Shown: one piece after another, positions 17,845 through 27,728 of the stretch
Layout of the letters: every line of letters starts with the position of its first letter
Position numbering within the stretch: position 1 is the first letter of the stretch
Assembly (NCBI RefSeq): GCF_019037185.1
Contig: NZ_JAHHXM010000001.1
Location: forward strand, 124,001-188,000
Origin: Oceanobacillus caeni
GTDB lineage: Bacteria > Bacillota > Bacilli > Bacillales > Amphibacillaceae
Reading direction: 5' to 3'
DNA length: 64,000 nt
The notes under the pieces: model-generated
The model's input: only the letters and a program-made list of their open reading frames with translations
What the model was told of the DNA's origin: nothing
Database searches by the model: none
Made by a program: the position numbers and the translations under genes

Positions 17845-19143
17845 TTACCCATAGATGATGAATGCCGTTATTATTGCAAATATTAAGGCAATTAATGGTG
17901 CAATACAACATATCCAGAATACAGGTTTGTAACCTTCCTTGTGTGTCAATCCAGCGACTGTTAATCCAGTAACAACTGCACCATTATGAGGTAGGGAATC
18001 TAAGCCTCCTGAACTAATGGTAGCAATTCTGTGCAAGGCTTCTGGATCAACAAGAGTTGCATAGTGTCCACCTAGCGTATCCATGGCTATTCCTAGTCCA
18101 CCTGAAGCTGATCCTGTAATACCAACAATGATATTTATTGCAATTGCAAATGAGATTAGTGGGTGACCAGGAATATTAAAAATAGCATCTTGTAACATTT
18201 GGAAACCTACTGTAGCTGAAACAACACTTCCAAAACCCACTACCGCACTAGTATTTAAAATTGGTGAAGCAACATTCATAGCACCAGTATTAAATGTTTT
18301 CATTGGCCGATCAATATATTTATAGAGTAGAATTCCAGCAGCAATCACTGCGATAGCCAATGATATTTCTATACTTAATTTAATGATATTTAGAAAGAGT
18401 AATAAGATAACCGATGGAATAATACTTAAAATAAAAGATGGATATTTTTGCTTGTTGTCAAATTTAAAAGTGTCATCCCCTTTTGTATCTTCATAACCCA
18501 AGTTCTTCATCTGATACCTCTTATCTTCTCGGCTTAACCACCAAAGGCCAAATGGTATAATAGTCAATGTTGCTACTATTCCGACAATTGGTGCTGCAGT
18601 TGCAGTAGTACCTAAATAATTAATAGGAATTAAATTTTGAATTTGCGGTGTTCCGGGAAGCATCGTCATCGTGAACGTACCAGAACCTAAGAATGCCGAA
18701 CCAATAAATATTGGCCACGGAATATTTAGCTCTTTAAAAATGGGTCTTGCAATTGGCATGACTGCAAATATAACAACGAATAAACTAACCCCACCATAGG
18801 TTAATGCTCCGGTGATAGTCATAATTGCTATGATAACAGATAATCTACTTTTCTTACCTGTAACTTTTAGGATTCCTCTAGCTATACTAGTTGCAGCTCC
18901 ACTATCTTCCATCACCTTACCAAAAAGGGCACCAAATAAGAATATTAAAAAGTAATTACCTACAAAACCAATAAACCCTTCTATATAATGGTTTGTCAAA
19001 GCCGCATCAATCGTAATCCCACTCGTTATTGCGACCAGTGCTGATACGGCTAGCGATATAATCAATAAATTAAATCCTTTTAATGCAAGAAATATTAGTA
19101 GTGATAATGCAACAATCGTCCCTACAACACTAGCAATTTCCAT
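17845..19143 (-). CDS. GntP-family permease (probable hydroxyacid/3-hydroxybutyrate transporter)
   Basis: This 432-residue membrane protein has around twelve hydrophobic helices and the GntP-family sequences YGGVSLFVVIFAVMPIARP, LGSGTFTMTMLPGTPQIQN and GGLDSLPHNGAVVTGLTVAGL. The family contains gluconate and D-beta-hydroxybutyrate permeases; the direct neighbour acetoacetyl-CoA synthetase favours a ketone body or hydroxybutyrate as substrate, which is inference. It lies between that gene (43 bp) and an acyl-CoA ligase (29 bp) in one operon. Confidence 0.85.
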   Translation of the reverse strand: MEIASVVGTIVALSLLIFLALKGFNLLIISLAVSALVAITSGITIDAALTNHYIEGFIGFVGNYFLIFLFGALFGKVMEDSGAATSIARGILKVTGKKSRLSVIIAIMTITGALTYGGVSLFVVIFAVMPIARPIFKELNIPWPIFIGSAFLGSGTFTMTMLPGTPQIQNLIPINYLGTTATAAPIVGIVATLTIIPFGLWWLSREDKRYQMKNLGYEDTKGDDTFKFDNKQKYPSFILSIIPSVILLLFLNIIKLSIEISLAIAVIAAGILLYKYIDRPMKTFNTGAMNVASPILNTSAVVGFGSVVSATVGFQMLQDAIFNIPGHPLISFAIAINIIVGITGSASGGLGIAMDTLGGHYATLVDPEALHRIATISSGGLDSLPHNGAVVTGLTVAGLTHKEGYKPVFWICCIAPLIALIFAIITAFIIYG

Positions 19144-19172
19144 AATTATCCTCCCAATTTAATTACATAGGT

Positions 19173-20831
19173 TTACCCTTCCTTTTTCAAAAGTCTCCTT
19201 AATACTTTACCTGAGCTTGTGGCAGGTAAACTATCAATAAATTCTATAGCTCTTGGATACTTGTAAGCAGCCATTTTTTCTTTCGCCCATTCTATCATTT
19301 CATTCTCGCTTATTTTTCCTTTATAAGATGGTTTTAGCACGATAAATGCTTTAACGCTTTCGCCACGTTTTGGATCGGGAACACCAATACAAGCCACCTG
19401 AGAAATAGCTTCATGATCACTCATTAAAGCTTCAACATCTTCTGGAAATACACTGAAACCAGAGGATTTAATCATTTCTTTTACACGACCTAGAAAATAT
19501 AAATAACCATCTTCATCAATACATCCAATGTCACCAGTGTATACCCAGCCATCACGTAATGTTTCTGCTGTTTCTTCAGGCCTATTTAAATATCCTTTAA
19601 ATACACCTGGATTTTTTACCGCAATTTCTCCTTGTTTCCCTGGTGGAAGATCTTCTCCTGTTGCAAAATCAATAATTCGAAATTCTGTTTCGTATGTAGC
19701 GATTCCACATGATCCAAATTTGATCTTTTCGATAGGCATAAAGGTATCGCATGTATGCGTTTCACTTAATCCATACGATGCTTCAAGTAAAACACAACCT
19801 TTTGTTAACTTCTTCCAGGCGTTTGCTAATTTTTCGTCTACCTTCATACCAAAACTAGTTGCAAAATTTAATTCTAAGGACGAAAGATCTCTGTTTTCGA
19901 TACCCGGGTGATTTAAAATAGCAGCATTCATTGTAGCAACCGAATAAAATTTATTAATCTTGTATTTCTCTATTGCTTGAATAGTAGCTTCCGTATCAAA
20001 ACGAGTAAAGAGGACACAGAATAAGGCTTGGTATACAGGAATATTAACACCCATTACCATACCCGCAATATGGCATAGCGGAGCATTGGCTAGGGTTCTA
20101 TCCCCTTCCCCCAATCTATAGCTATGAACAGTAGCTGCAGTTTTAAATAAAGCATTTCCATAGGTTAACATGGCAGCTTTTGGACGACCTGTCGTTCCTG
20201 AGGTAAATACCAATAACCCAACATCATTCCATATGTCAATTTCCTCGGTCTTCGATAATGGATCGGTGGATTGAATTATGTTTTTCATGTCATAGGTATT
20301 ATTTATAATCCTTTTTTCGATTGTTAATTCTTCAGGTAGCGGAAGTGTTAATTGCTCTGGAAGTAAATCTATATAATTAGTAGTTACTATAAATTCAAGG
20401 GATAGAGTTTCACTTTTTATGGATTCGATATGTTGATAAAGTTCTTGGGAAGAGATAATTGCTTTAATTTCAGCTTCAGATATAAAATAAATTAATTCAG
20501 ACGGCTTATACATTGGGTTCAGCGGAACAACAATAGCACCTAGCATTTGAATAGCATAGTGTCCAATTAAATATTGTGGACAGTTTTGCATATAAAGCGC
20601 AATCCGATCCCCTTTGCCGATACCTTTACTCTGTAAAAAGCTTGCAAATTTTTGAGTATAATCACTTAACTGCTTCCAAGTGATTGTATTTCCATAATAC
20701 AAATATCCGGGTTGATTTGGAAAATCTACCGCGTTTTGCATTAAATATTCATGGAGGGGTTTTTCACCTAAACGATAATTTAATGTTTTTGGAAGTTCTT
20801 TTGGCCAACTTTTTATTAATACGTCCTTCAC
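19173..20831 (-). CDS. Acyl-CoA ligase (AMP-forming)
   Basis: This 552-residue ANL enzyme has the phosphate loop FTSGTTGRPKAAMLTY, ASYGLSETHTCDTF, YTGDIGCIDEDGYLYFLGRVKEMIKSSG and the catalytic lysine in PATSSGKVLRRLLKK. Its closest relative in the window is the ligase at 26047-27693, with which it shares the N-terminal WPKELPKTL / WPLRLPKNL opening. The start is a GTG after AGGAGG. It is followed 46 bp later by the biotinyl carrier protein... reading in the transcript direction its own downstream neighbour is the GntP permease. The acid it activates is unknown. Confidence 0.9.
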   Translation of the reverse strand: MKDVLIKSWPKELPKTLNYRLGEKPLHEYLMQNAVDFPNQPGYLYYGNTITWKQLSDYTQKFASFLQSKGIGKGDRIALYMQNCPQYLIGHYAIQMLGAIVVPLNPMYKPSELIYFISEAEIKAIISSQELYQHIESIKSETLSLEFIVTTNYIDLLPEQLTLPLPEELTIEKRIINNTYDMKNIIQSTDPLSKTEEIDIWNDVGLLVFTSGTTGRPKAAMLTYGNALFKTAATVHSYRLGEGDRTLANAPLCHIAGMVMGVNIPVYQALFCVLFTRFDTEATIQAIEKYKINKFYSVATMNAAILNHPGIENRDLSSLELNFATSFGMKVDEKLANAWKKLTKGCVLLEASYGLSETHTCDTFMPIEKIKFGSCGIATYETEFRIIDFATGEDLPPGKQGEIAVKNPGVFKGYLNRPEETAETLRDGWVYTGDIGCIDEDGYLYFLGRVKEMIKSSGFSVFPEDVEALMSDHEAISQVACIGVPDPKRGESVKAFIVLKPSYKGKISENEMIEWAKEKMAAYKYPRAIEFIDSLPATSSGKVLRRLLKKEG

Positions 20832-20887
20832 TTTTCCTCCTCCTTTTTATTTCTAATATTCAAAGTTTCCTATTTAATCTCAACAGC

Positions 20888-21109
20888 TTAAACAACTACC
20901 ATTAAGACATCCCCTTCGTTAACAAAATCACCTTCTTTTACTTTAACCTCTTTTACTTTCCCGCTTTTTTCTGATTCAATTGGTATTTCCATTTTCATAG
21001 ACTCTAAAATGACGACATCCTGATTTTCTATTATTTCTTCCCCGTGACTTACCAACACTTGCCAAACAACTCCTGCCAAATTCGCTTTAATTTCCATTAA
21101 TTTCACCAT
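20888..21109 (-). CDS. Biotinyl (acyl-CoA carboxylase carrier) protein, single domain
   Basis: This 73-residue protein is a lone biotinyl/lipoyl domain. The target lysine is residue 39 in ESMKMEIP, the classic biotinylation motif, and the flanking GVVWQVLVSHGEEI and GKVKEVKVKEGDFVNEGDVL give the two halves of the barrel. A start at the second ATG (MEIKANLAG) is also possible. It overlaps the end of the broken ligase gene. It should serve the carboxyltransferase at 14222-15760, or served the one now disrupted at 22585-23338; the biotin carboxylase must come from elsewhere in the genome. Confidence 0.85.
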   Translation of the reverse strand: MVKLMEIKANLAGVVWQVLVSHGEEIIENQDVVILESMKMEIPIESEKSGKVKEVKVKEGDFVNEGDVLMVVV

Positions 21110-22584
21110 CCTATAATTTTTGAATTGATTTGGTTTTGAAATAATTCTTTTAATTTATATTTTTCAACTTTATTAGTCGGTGTTCTGGGTAATTCGGAAA
21201 TCATATAAATATATTTAGGCCACATAAATTTCGGCATGGTTTTCTGTATCCATTTTCTCAATTCGTCTTTGTGTAATTTTTCAGAATTAGGAACTACATA
21301 AATAACAATATCATCTTCATTGCCTTGAGTTGCCGGTACTGGAAAGGCTGCACAAACATTTACTTCTTTATGCTGATTTATCATATCCTCAACCTGATAG
21401 GAAGATATGTTCTCGCCTTTATGTCTAATTACATCCTTCATTCGGTCCACGAAATAATAATTTTCCTGTTCATCTTTATAGCCTGCATCTCCCGTATGGA
21501 ACCACAAATTCTTAAATACTTCGACCGTGGCATTAGGAATGTTAAAATATTCATTGAATTGGAGAAAAGGATAACATGGCCTTAGAACGAGTTGACCTGT
21601 TTCATTAGGACCACATTCTTCATCATATTCATTAACTATTGTAGCCTCATAAAACGGAGTGACTTTTCCCATATATCCTTTCGGTAAATCTTGATTACCC
21701 TTTCGCAAAGGAATTCCTAATTCATTCGCAATCCTTTTTGTTTCTTCCTTCGTGTAACCTTTGTACAAGTTGGTTGGCGTCCCCTGACCTTCTTCTAATT
21801 CGTCTATGATTCCGACAAATCCTACCCCCGCTTCCGTTTGTCCATAGCCAGCTGAAACAAAATGAATGCCAAATCTTTCGGCTACTTGATGATGATACTT
21901 GGGAAGTGGTTGCATATGGACACGTGTTAATGTGTTGATATGATCGTTTTCACTAGGCTCCTTATTCATAAGCCAAGGAATCATGACATCTAATAAGATA
22001 GCGTTGGATGCCTTGCTTACCTTTATCCTTTTCCAGAAATCATTTGGGCTAAATTTATCCCAAAGTGCAACGGTGCACCCGATAAAAGCACCTCTAGCAA
22101 CCAAGGCAAATGCCCCGCCAACGTGATACATTGGTAAATCATTATAAATTATATCCTCTTGCTTATTAAGTACACGAAACATATACGTGTACCCGTGTAT
22201 CCAACGAAAAGATTGTACGACACCCTTTGCCTTCCCCGTTGTCCCGGAAGTATAAATTATGTTTGCGCTATCATAATATTTAATCTCAATATTTGGATTG
22301 TTTATATCTCCGGAAATCATTTCATCAAAAGTAGTAGTCGGAAACTTATCATGTATTTGGATATCTTTTAATCCTAGAAGATAGTCGTGACTTGCTTTCT
22401 TTGGCTCATAGAGAACAACAGGGATAGGGTTCAACTCGGATTGTACCTCATTTAATAACGAAATCATCTGTCTTTCTGTTATGAGAATACTTGGCTGCGT
22501 ATCATTTAATTGGTGGGTTAATAATCTGCCTTTATAATTAAAATTGATTGGACAAAATACGGCTCCGACCTTCCATATTCCAAA
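21103..22584 (-). pseudogene. Acyl-CoA ligase (CaiC-like) lacking its N-terminus
   Basis: The frame encodes an ANL ligase with phosphate loop YTSGTTGKAKGVV, GYGQTEAGVGFVG, HTGDAGYKDEQENYYFVDRMKDVIRHKGENIS and a C-terminal lysine in PRTPTNKVEKYK. It is open from 22584 without a start codon and its first residues, FGIWKVGAVFCPINFNYKG, already belong to the middle of the ligase N-domain, so about 60-100 residues are missing. The first usable ATG is at 22467 inside the fold and has no good ribosome binding site. The frame is continuous with the carboxyltransferase fragment upstream, separated only by one TAG. This is a deletion junction. The lysine C-terminal motif is atypical (NKVEK in place of GKxxK). 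Confidence 0.85.
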
Positions 22585-23338
22585 CTAGGATAAAAACTTT
22601 CTAATATGTTCAAAAGCTTCCTTTTCCGTTTTAACTATGTTATCTATTGCTCCACTTGAGCGGTGAACCTGTGAACCACCAAGTTCTTCCTTAGTCAATT
22701 TTTGTCCAACGCCATAATTAACTATTTGTGGCCCAGCAACAAACAATTGGGATATTTCTTCTACCATTACTGAGAAATGCGATGCGGTAACTCGTGCAGC
22801 CCCTAATCCGGCAACAGAACCTAAGCACGCTGCAACTACGGGAACCCTCCCCATATTTTTCACTACGTAATCCCAAGCGGGGTTAACCGGTACATAGGTA
22901 TGCCCCTCTGTTTCTAGAAAGGTCACACTACCTCCGCCACCAGTTCCATCTACCAGCCTTACCATTGGCAATTGTAAATCGTGCGCCATTTGTTCAGAAT
23001 AAATCTGTTTTTCCATAATTGCACCATCAGCGGCACCGCCCCGGACCGTAAAATCATCCGCACCAACAACAACTTTTCTTCCGCCAATCCTCCCTGTTCC
23101 AATTAAGAAGTTTGCAGGTGTAAACTCTTTTAATTCATTTCCCATTTCCCTCATATATTGCTTTTCCAGCAATTGCCCCTTTTTCATGGAAGGTGTTTTT
23201 ATCCAGTAGATGATGGATTCTTTCTCGTACGGTTAATTTCCCTCTAGATCTATGTTTCTCTACGTTCTCCTTCCCCCCCATTTCCTTGGCTAGTTCTTCC
23301 CTTTTTCTTAATTCATCAATTTCTGGTTGCCAACTCAT
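22585..23338 (-). pseudogene. Acyl-CoA carboxylase carboxyltransferase, frameshifted and cut off
   Basis: The gene begins MSWQPEIDELRKREELAKEM after AAGGAG (eight-base spacing) and runs to AGKAIYEGNGK-stop. The next part, GNELKEFTPANFLIGTGRIGG, is in another frame; removing one G from a GGG run at 23141-23143 (or the one at 23148-23150) restores YEGNGNELKEFTPANF. The second part keeps GGAADGAIMEKQIY, GTGGGGSVTFLE and GLGAARVTASHFSVMV but ends at KFLS-TAG, roughly half the usual 510 residues. The C-terminal half is gone and a ligase fragment follows in the same frame. It therefore carries two independent lesions and cannot make a working enzyme. Confidence 0.88.
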
Positions 23339-23480
23339 TTCTTGATCTCCTTCCTCAAACAATTAAGAATATTACTTATAAACATTACTACTCCCACCGA
23401 CAACACTTATGGAATTTATAATCAGGATTGTCGATTGTTATAACAGCAATTCCACCATTCTTTCTAAGATACTAAATTAC

Positions 23481-24365
23481 TTATTTTACTACTGATTCCT
23501 CCGAGTAGTCGTACCATCCTTTACCTGTTTTTCTGCCAAGGTGTCCTTGTTTTACTTTTTCTTCAATCGACTTTGCTGGTTTATCTCTCGGATCCCTTGT
23601 TTCCTCATAGAGCTGTAAATTTGCATAATAGCCTACATCTATTCCAGAAAGATCCGCTAGTTCAAACGGTCCAAGAGGGTGACTCAAAGCCTTTTTAGCT
23701 ATCAAATCAATATCCTTAAAGTCGGCATAGCCATTTTCATATAAGTACATAGCTTCTTTTGAAAGAGCAAATAACAAACGATTCGCTATAAATCCATAAA
23801 TCTCCTTTTCTAGTAATACCCCCGTTTTGCCAATGCTCTCACAAAAATCCATTGCTAACTGTGCCGTTTCATTGGATGTTTGATCGCTTTTAACTACTTC
23901 AACGCAATCCATCACTAATGGAGGAAAGAAGAAATGCATATTAATTACTTTGTCAGGCCTACTTGTCACATCAGCAATTTTCGAATTAACAATCGTGGAG
24001 CTATTCGTTGCTAATACTGTGTGCTTAGGTACTAGTTTATCTAACTTGGAAAACACCTCCCTTTTTACATCTAACTTTTCAACTACTGCCTCTATTACAA
24101 GATCGGCTTCAGCAACCGCTGTTTCCAAATCCGTTGTTAATTGAAGATTTGAGAAAGCTTCATTTTTTTCGTTCTCGGTTAATTTTCCTTTCTTAACCCA
24201 ATCGTTCATCCGCTTCTCCAATGTTAATCTTGCCTTATCCAATGCCTTTTCGTTAATATCTTGTAAATAAGTCTCATAACCCCCAAGGGCACAAAGCATG
24301 GAAATTTGATGCCCCATGGATCCAGCTCCTAATACAGCTACCTTTTGAACTTGATTCACTATCAT
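23481..24365 (-). CDS. 3-hydroxyacyl-CoA (3-hydroxybutyryl-CoA) dehydrogenase
   Basis: This 294-residue protein has the NAD-binding motif VLGAGSMGHQISMLCALGG, ATNSSTIVNSKIADV with the conserved serine, HFFFPPLVMDCVEVV with the catalytic histidine region, and the C-terminal domain IANRLLFALSKEAMYLYENG with SHPLGPFELADLSG. It oxidises 3-hydroxyacyl-CoA to 3-oxoacyl-CoA in beta-oxidation or butyrate-type pathways. HFFFPP replaces the usual HFFNPAP. The ATG follows GGAGG closely; a GTG two codons later has better spacing. It lies 21 bp downstream of a ligase gene, in the same operon. Confidence 0.9.
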   Translation of the reverse strand: MIVNQVQKVAVLGAGSMGHQISMLCALGGYETYLQDINEKALDKARLTLEKRMNDWVKKGKLTENEKNEAFSNLQLTTDLETAVAEADLVIEAVVEKLDVKREVFSKLDKLVPKHTVLATNSSTIVNSKIADVTSRPDKVINMHFFFPPLVMDCVEVVKSDQTSNETAQLAMDFCESIGKTGVLLEKEIYGFIANRLLFALSKEAMYLYENGYADFKDIDLIAKKALSHPLGPFELADLSGIDVGYYANLQLYEETRDPRDKPAKSIEEKVKQGHLGRKTGKGWYDYSEESVVK

Positions 24366-24386
24366 TTCCTCCTTCTAGATTGTTAA

Positions 24387-25988
24387 TTATTGTGACGATT
24401 CTTCTTTTAATTTTCTTCTTAGAATTTTTCCAACACCTGTTTTTGGAAGTTCTTTTCTAAATTCAATAATGCGAGGTACTTTGTATGCAGAAAGATTAGC
24501 CCGACAATAGGAGATCAATTCCTCCTTCGTACAATTACTGCCATCTTTTAAAACAATAACTGCTTTCACGGTTTCCCCACGATATGGATCCGGAACACCT
24601 ACAACAACTGCTTCTTGAATAGATTGATGTTCATATAATACTTCCTCCACATCGCGTGGATAAACATTATATCCACTAGCTATAATTAAATCTTTTTTGC
24701 GATCGACGATATAAAGATAGCCATCTTCATCCATATAAGCTATGTCTCCCGTATAAAGCCAACCATCTCGTAATGTTAGGTCTGTTTCATCAGGCATATT
24801 CCAGTATCCTTTCATCACTTGGGGACCTTTAATAATAATCTCTCCCACTTCACCAGCAGGAAGTTCCTTATTCCCAGTCGCTAAATCTACAATTTTATAA
24901 TCTGTACTTGGAACACCAATTCCGACACTACCTGGTTTCCTAGTAGCAAATAACGGATTACAGTGTGTTGTTGGGGATGCCTCTGAAAGACCATACCCTT
25001 CCACTATTTTTGCCCCTGTTCTTTCTTCAAAAGATCGTAAAATCTCAACTGGCATAGGAGCACTACCGCTATTACAAATTTCCATACTATTTAAACCATA
25101 TTCATTTACCTTAGGATGATTAATCAGAGCAATGTACATAGTAGGAACACCTGGAAATGATGTAGGCTGAATATTTTTAATCGTCTCAAGTACTTCTTCC
25201 AAATCGAATCTAGGTAATAGAATGTTTATGGCCCCTATATATATCGTTAAGTTCATACATGAGGTCATCCCATATACATGGAATAATGGAATAACGCTTA
25301 AATATCGTTCCTTCCCTATATTGATAGTATCCTTAAAAAACTCATAGGATTGCATAATATTTGCTAGAAGATTTCGGTGCGTCAACATGACTCCTTTTGA
25401 CCGCCCTGTTGTACCACCAGTGTATTGCAATACTGCTACATCTTCTCGAGGATTAATATCCACTTCTACGGGCCGCTTATTTGCACTCTTTAAGAAAGAC
25501 TGAAATCCTGTGGCCATATCATCTGTTGCATCCCGGCCTTCGATGTTCACTTTAATAACGTGTTTAACAAAAGTATTATCCATAACTTGATTTAGCACCG
25601 GTAGTAACGGTTCATAGATGACTATGGTTTCTGCTCCCGAATCATTTAATATATATTCTAATTCTTTACCAACAAGCATTGGGTTTAACTGTGTTACAAT
25701 ACCACCAGCTTGTAAAATACCGTAATAACTAATTACATACTGTGGACAGTTCGGTAGCATAATAGCTGCTCTATCACCTTTTTTGATACCTTTATCTTGT
25801 AAAGCTGCAGTAAATGCATCTACAAGATTATTAAGTTCCTTATAAGTCGTCTCCTTCCCATAAAAGTGGATTGCTGTGTTGTTTTGGAATTTGGAAACAG
25901 ATTGCTTTAACATATCAGATAAGGACATATCAGGAATTGTTATTTCCTTAGAGATATGTTCTGGATAATGTTCTAACCATCTTTTCAT
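24387..25988 (-). CDS. Long-chain-type acyl-CoA ligase (AMP-forming)
   Basis: This 533-residue ANL ligase shows YTGGTTGRSKGVMLTH, VEGYGLSEASPTTHCNP, YTGDIAYMDEDGYLYIVDRKKDLIIASGYNVYP and the catalytic lysine in PKTGVGKILRRKL. It shares its opening (KRWLEHYPEHI) and most motifs with the ligase at 11268-12917 (KRWLEFYPENV), so the two are paralogues. The ATG follows GAGGGGGA. It stands at the head of the 3-hydroxyacyl-CoA dehydrogenase gene and 58 bp after another ligase. Confidence 0.92.
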   Translation of the reverse strand: MKRWLEHYPEHISKEITIPDMSLSDMLKQSVSKFQNNTAIHFYGKETTYKELNNLVDAFTAALQDKGIKKGDRAAIMLPNCPQYVISYYGILQAGGIVTQLNPMLVGKELEYILNDSGAETIVIYEPLLPVLNQVMDNTFVKHVIKVNIEGRDATDDMATGFQSFLKSANKRPVEVDINPREDVAVLQYTGGTTGRSKGVMLTHRNLLANIMQSYEFFKDTINIGKERYLSVIPLFHVYGMTSCMNLTIYIGAINILLPRFDLEEVLETIKNIQPTSFPGVPTMYIALINHPKVNEYGLNSMEICNSGSAPMPVEILRSFEERTGAKIVEGYGLSEASPTTHCNPLFATRKPGSVGIGVPSTDYKIVDLATGNKELPAGEVGEIIIKGPQVMKGYWNMPDETDLTLRDGWLYTGDIAYMDEDGYLYIVDRKKDLIIASGYNVYPRDVEEVLYEHQSIQEAVVVGVPDPYRGETVKAVIVLKDGSNCTKEELISYCRANLSAYKVPRIIEFRKELPKTGVGKILRRKLKEESSQ

Positions 25989-26046
25989 TACGAATCCCCC
26001 TCAAGATTTAGTTTGAGACATCGTAACACCACGCTTCTTCTACCTC

Positions 26047-27693
26047 TTATTCACTCTCTTGGAGTACCCTCCATAAGATTTTTCCACTACTAGTTGTTGG
26101 GAAACTATCTCTGAACTCTATTATTCTTGGATACTTATAAGCAGCCATTTGGCCTTTTGACCATTCCATAATGTCCTGTTCCTTGACTTTACCTTTATAA
26201 TGATCATTTAAAATGATAAATGCCTTAACGGTTTCCCCACGTTTTTTATCTGGTGCACGTACTACACACGCCTGTTGTACTGCTGGATGTTTGTATAAAA
26301 TAGACTCAACTTCTGTAGGCCACACTTTAAAACCTGAGGCATTAATCATTCGCTTTAGACGATCAACAATAAAGAAATATCCTTCTTCATCCATACGAAC
26401 AATGTCACCTGTTCTGAAGAATCGTTTGCCATCGATTTCTATATGTGCTTTTTCATTCTCTTCATCACGTTGATAGTATCCTATAAAAACTTGAGGACCA
26501 TTTACAATTAGTTCTCCTTCTTGATTAACCCCAAGTTCTTTACCAGTAGTAGTATCTATAATTCTTGCATCTACATCGAATGAAGGTATTCCTAGACACT
26601 GCAATTTCGGTCGATCAGGTGGATTAAAATGGGTATGAGATATCGTCTCTGTTAAACCATACCCTTCGATAAATCGGAGTCCTGTTCTTTCATATAAATC
26701 CTCTCCTACCGCCTCTGGGAGAGGTGCTCCACCTCCTCCAATTACTTCTAATGATGATATGTTGTAGTTTTTTAAATTTTGGTTAGATAAAAAGTCGATT
26801 AACATCGTACTAATATTGATCCAATGGGTACATTTAAATTTCTCTATTGTTTTTGCAGCGTACTCACGATCCCATCTCGTCATAATCACAAGTGTACTTC
26901 CTGCATAAATTGGGGACAGTGTGCTGTGTATTAATCCCGTTACGTGGAAAAGTGGTAAGGTTGTTAATGTAATCGTATCCGCCGTTAAGTTCATCCAATG
27001 ATAGGCCCCTACCGTATTTGCCTGAACCGTGCTATTTGTATGAACACACCCTTTCGGTAGTCCAGTTGTTCCTGAAGTATAAGGAATTATGGCAATATCT
27101 CCACTCTCTCCTTTATATGTAGAAGCCTGAAGTTCTTTATTTAATGCTTCCCTCCAAGGGATAGCTTCTATTTCACCATCGGCTGACTTAGCAACCCTTT
27201 GAATGAATGCGTCATCTTCTTTACTGTAATCGGAATAAGTAGCCACTATTATATTTCTTAATAAATTCTCTTTCTTTAAAGGAAGAGCTTTTTCATATAG
27301 TTCTTGACCCACAATTGCATGATTAATCCCACAGTCCTTCACATAGAATTCTAGGTCCTTTGTCAAACTCATTGGATTAATAGGAACGACAACCGCTCGT
27401 AACCGTAAAATAGCAAAGAAACTAATAATAAATTGAGGGGAGTTCTGCATGAACAGTAGAATATTATCTTTTTCTTTAATCCCCCATTCTTTTTCCATAT
27501 ATCCCGCTAGACTTTCCACTTCTTTAAAAAGCTCCTTGTAGGAATAAGAGGCTCCATAATAGTGAAAGGCTACTTTATCCGGATACTTTCTAGTAGACAT
27601 TTCAAGATTTTCATATAGCGTTGTTTGGGGAACAGTTAAGTTCTTAGGTAACCTCAATGGCCAATGTTTATAATGATTGGTATTTCTCATCAT
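26047..27693 (-). CDS. Acyl-CoA ligase (AMP-forming)
   Basis: This 548-residue ANL enzyme has YTSGTTGLPKGCVHTN, IEGYGLTETISHTHFNPP, RTGDIVRMDEEGYFFIVDRLKRMINASGFKVWP and the catalytic lysine in PTTSSGKILWRVLQE. It pairs with the ligase at 19173-20831 in sequence. The upstream GGAGG is about twelve bases before the first of two adjacent ATG codons, slightly far. It is 35 bp downstream of the oxidoreductase gene at 27729 and belongs to the long catabolic operon. Confidence 0.9.
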   Translation of the reverse strand: MMRNTNHYKHWPLRLPKNLTVPQTTLYENLEMSTRKYPDKVAFHYYGASYSYKELFKEVESLAGYMEKEWGIKEKDNILLFMQNSPQFIISFFAILRLRAVVVPINPMSLTKDLEFYVKDCGINHAIVGQELYEKALPLKKENLLRNIIVATYSDYSKEDDAFIQRVAKSADGEIEAIPWREALNKELQASTYKGESGDIAIIPYTSGTTGLPKGCVHTNSTVQANTVGAYHWMNLTADTITLTTLPLFHVTGLIHSTLSPIYAGSTLVIMTRWDREYAAKTIEKFKCTHWINISTMLIDFLSNQNLKNYNISSLEVIGGGGAPLPEAVGEDLYERTGLRFIEGYGLTETISHTHFNPPDRPKLQCLGIPSFDVDARIIDTTTGKELGVNQEGELIVNGPQVFIGYYQRDEENEKAHIEIDGKRFFRTGDIVRMDEEGYFFIVDRLKRMINASGFKVWPTEVESILYKHPAVQQACVVRAPDKKRGETVKAFIILNDHYKGKVKEQDIMEWSKGQMAAYKYPRIIEFRDSFPTTSSGKILWRVLQESE

Positions 27694-27728
27694 CTTACTT
27701 TTTTATCCTCCTTCTTGAGCTCAGAAAT

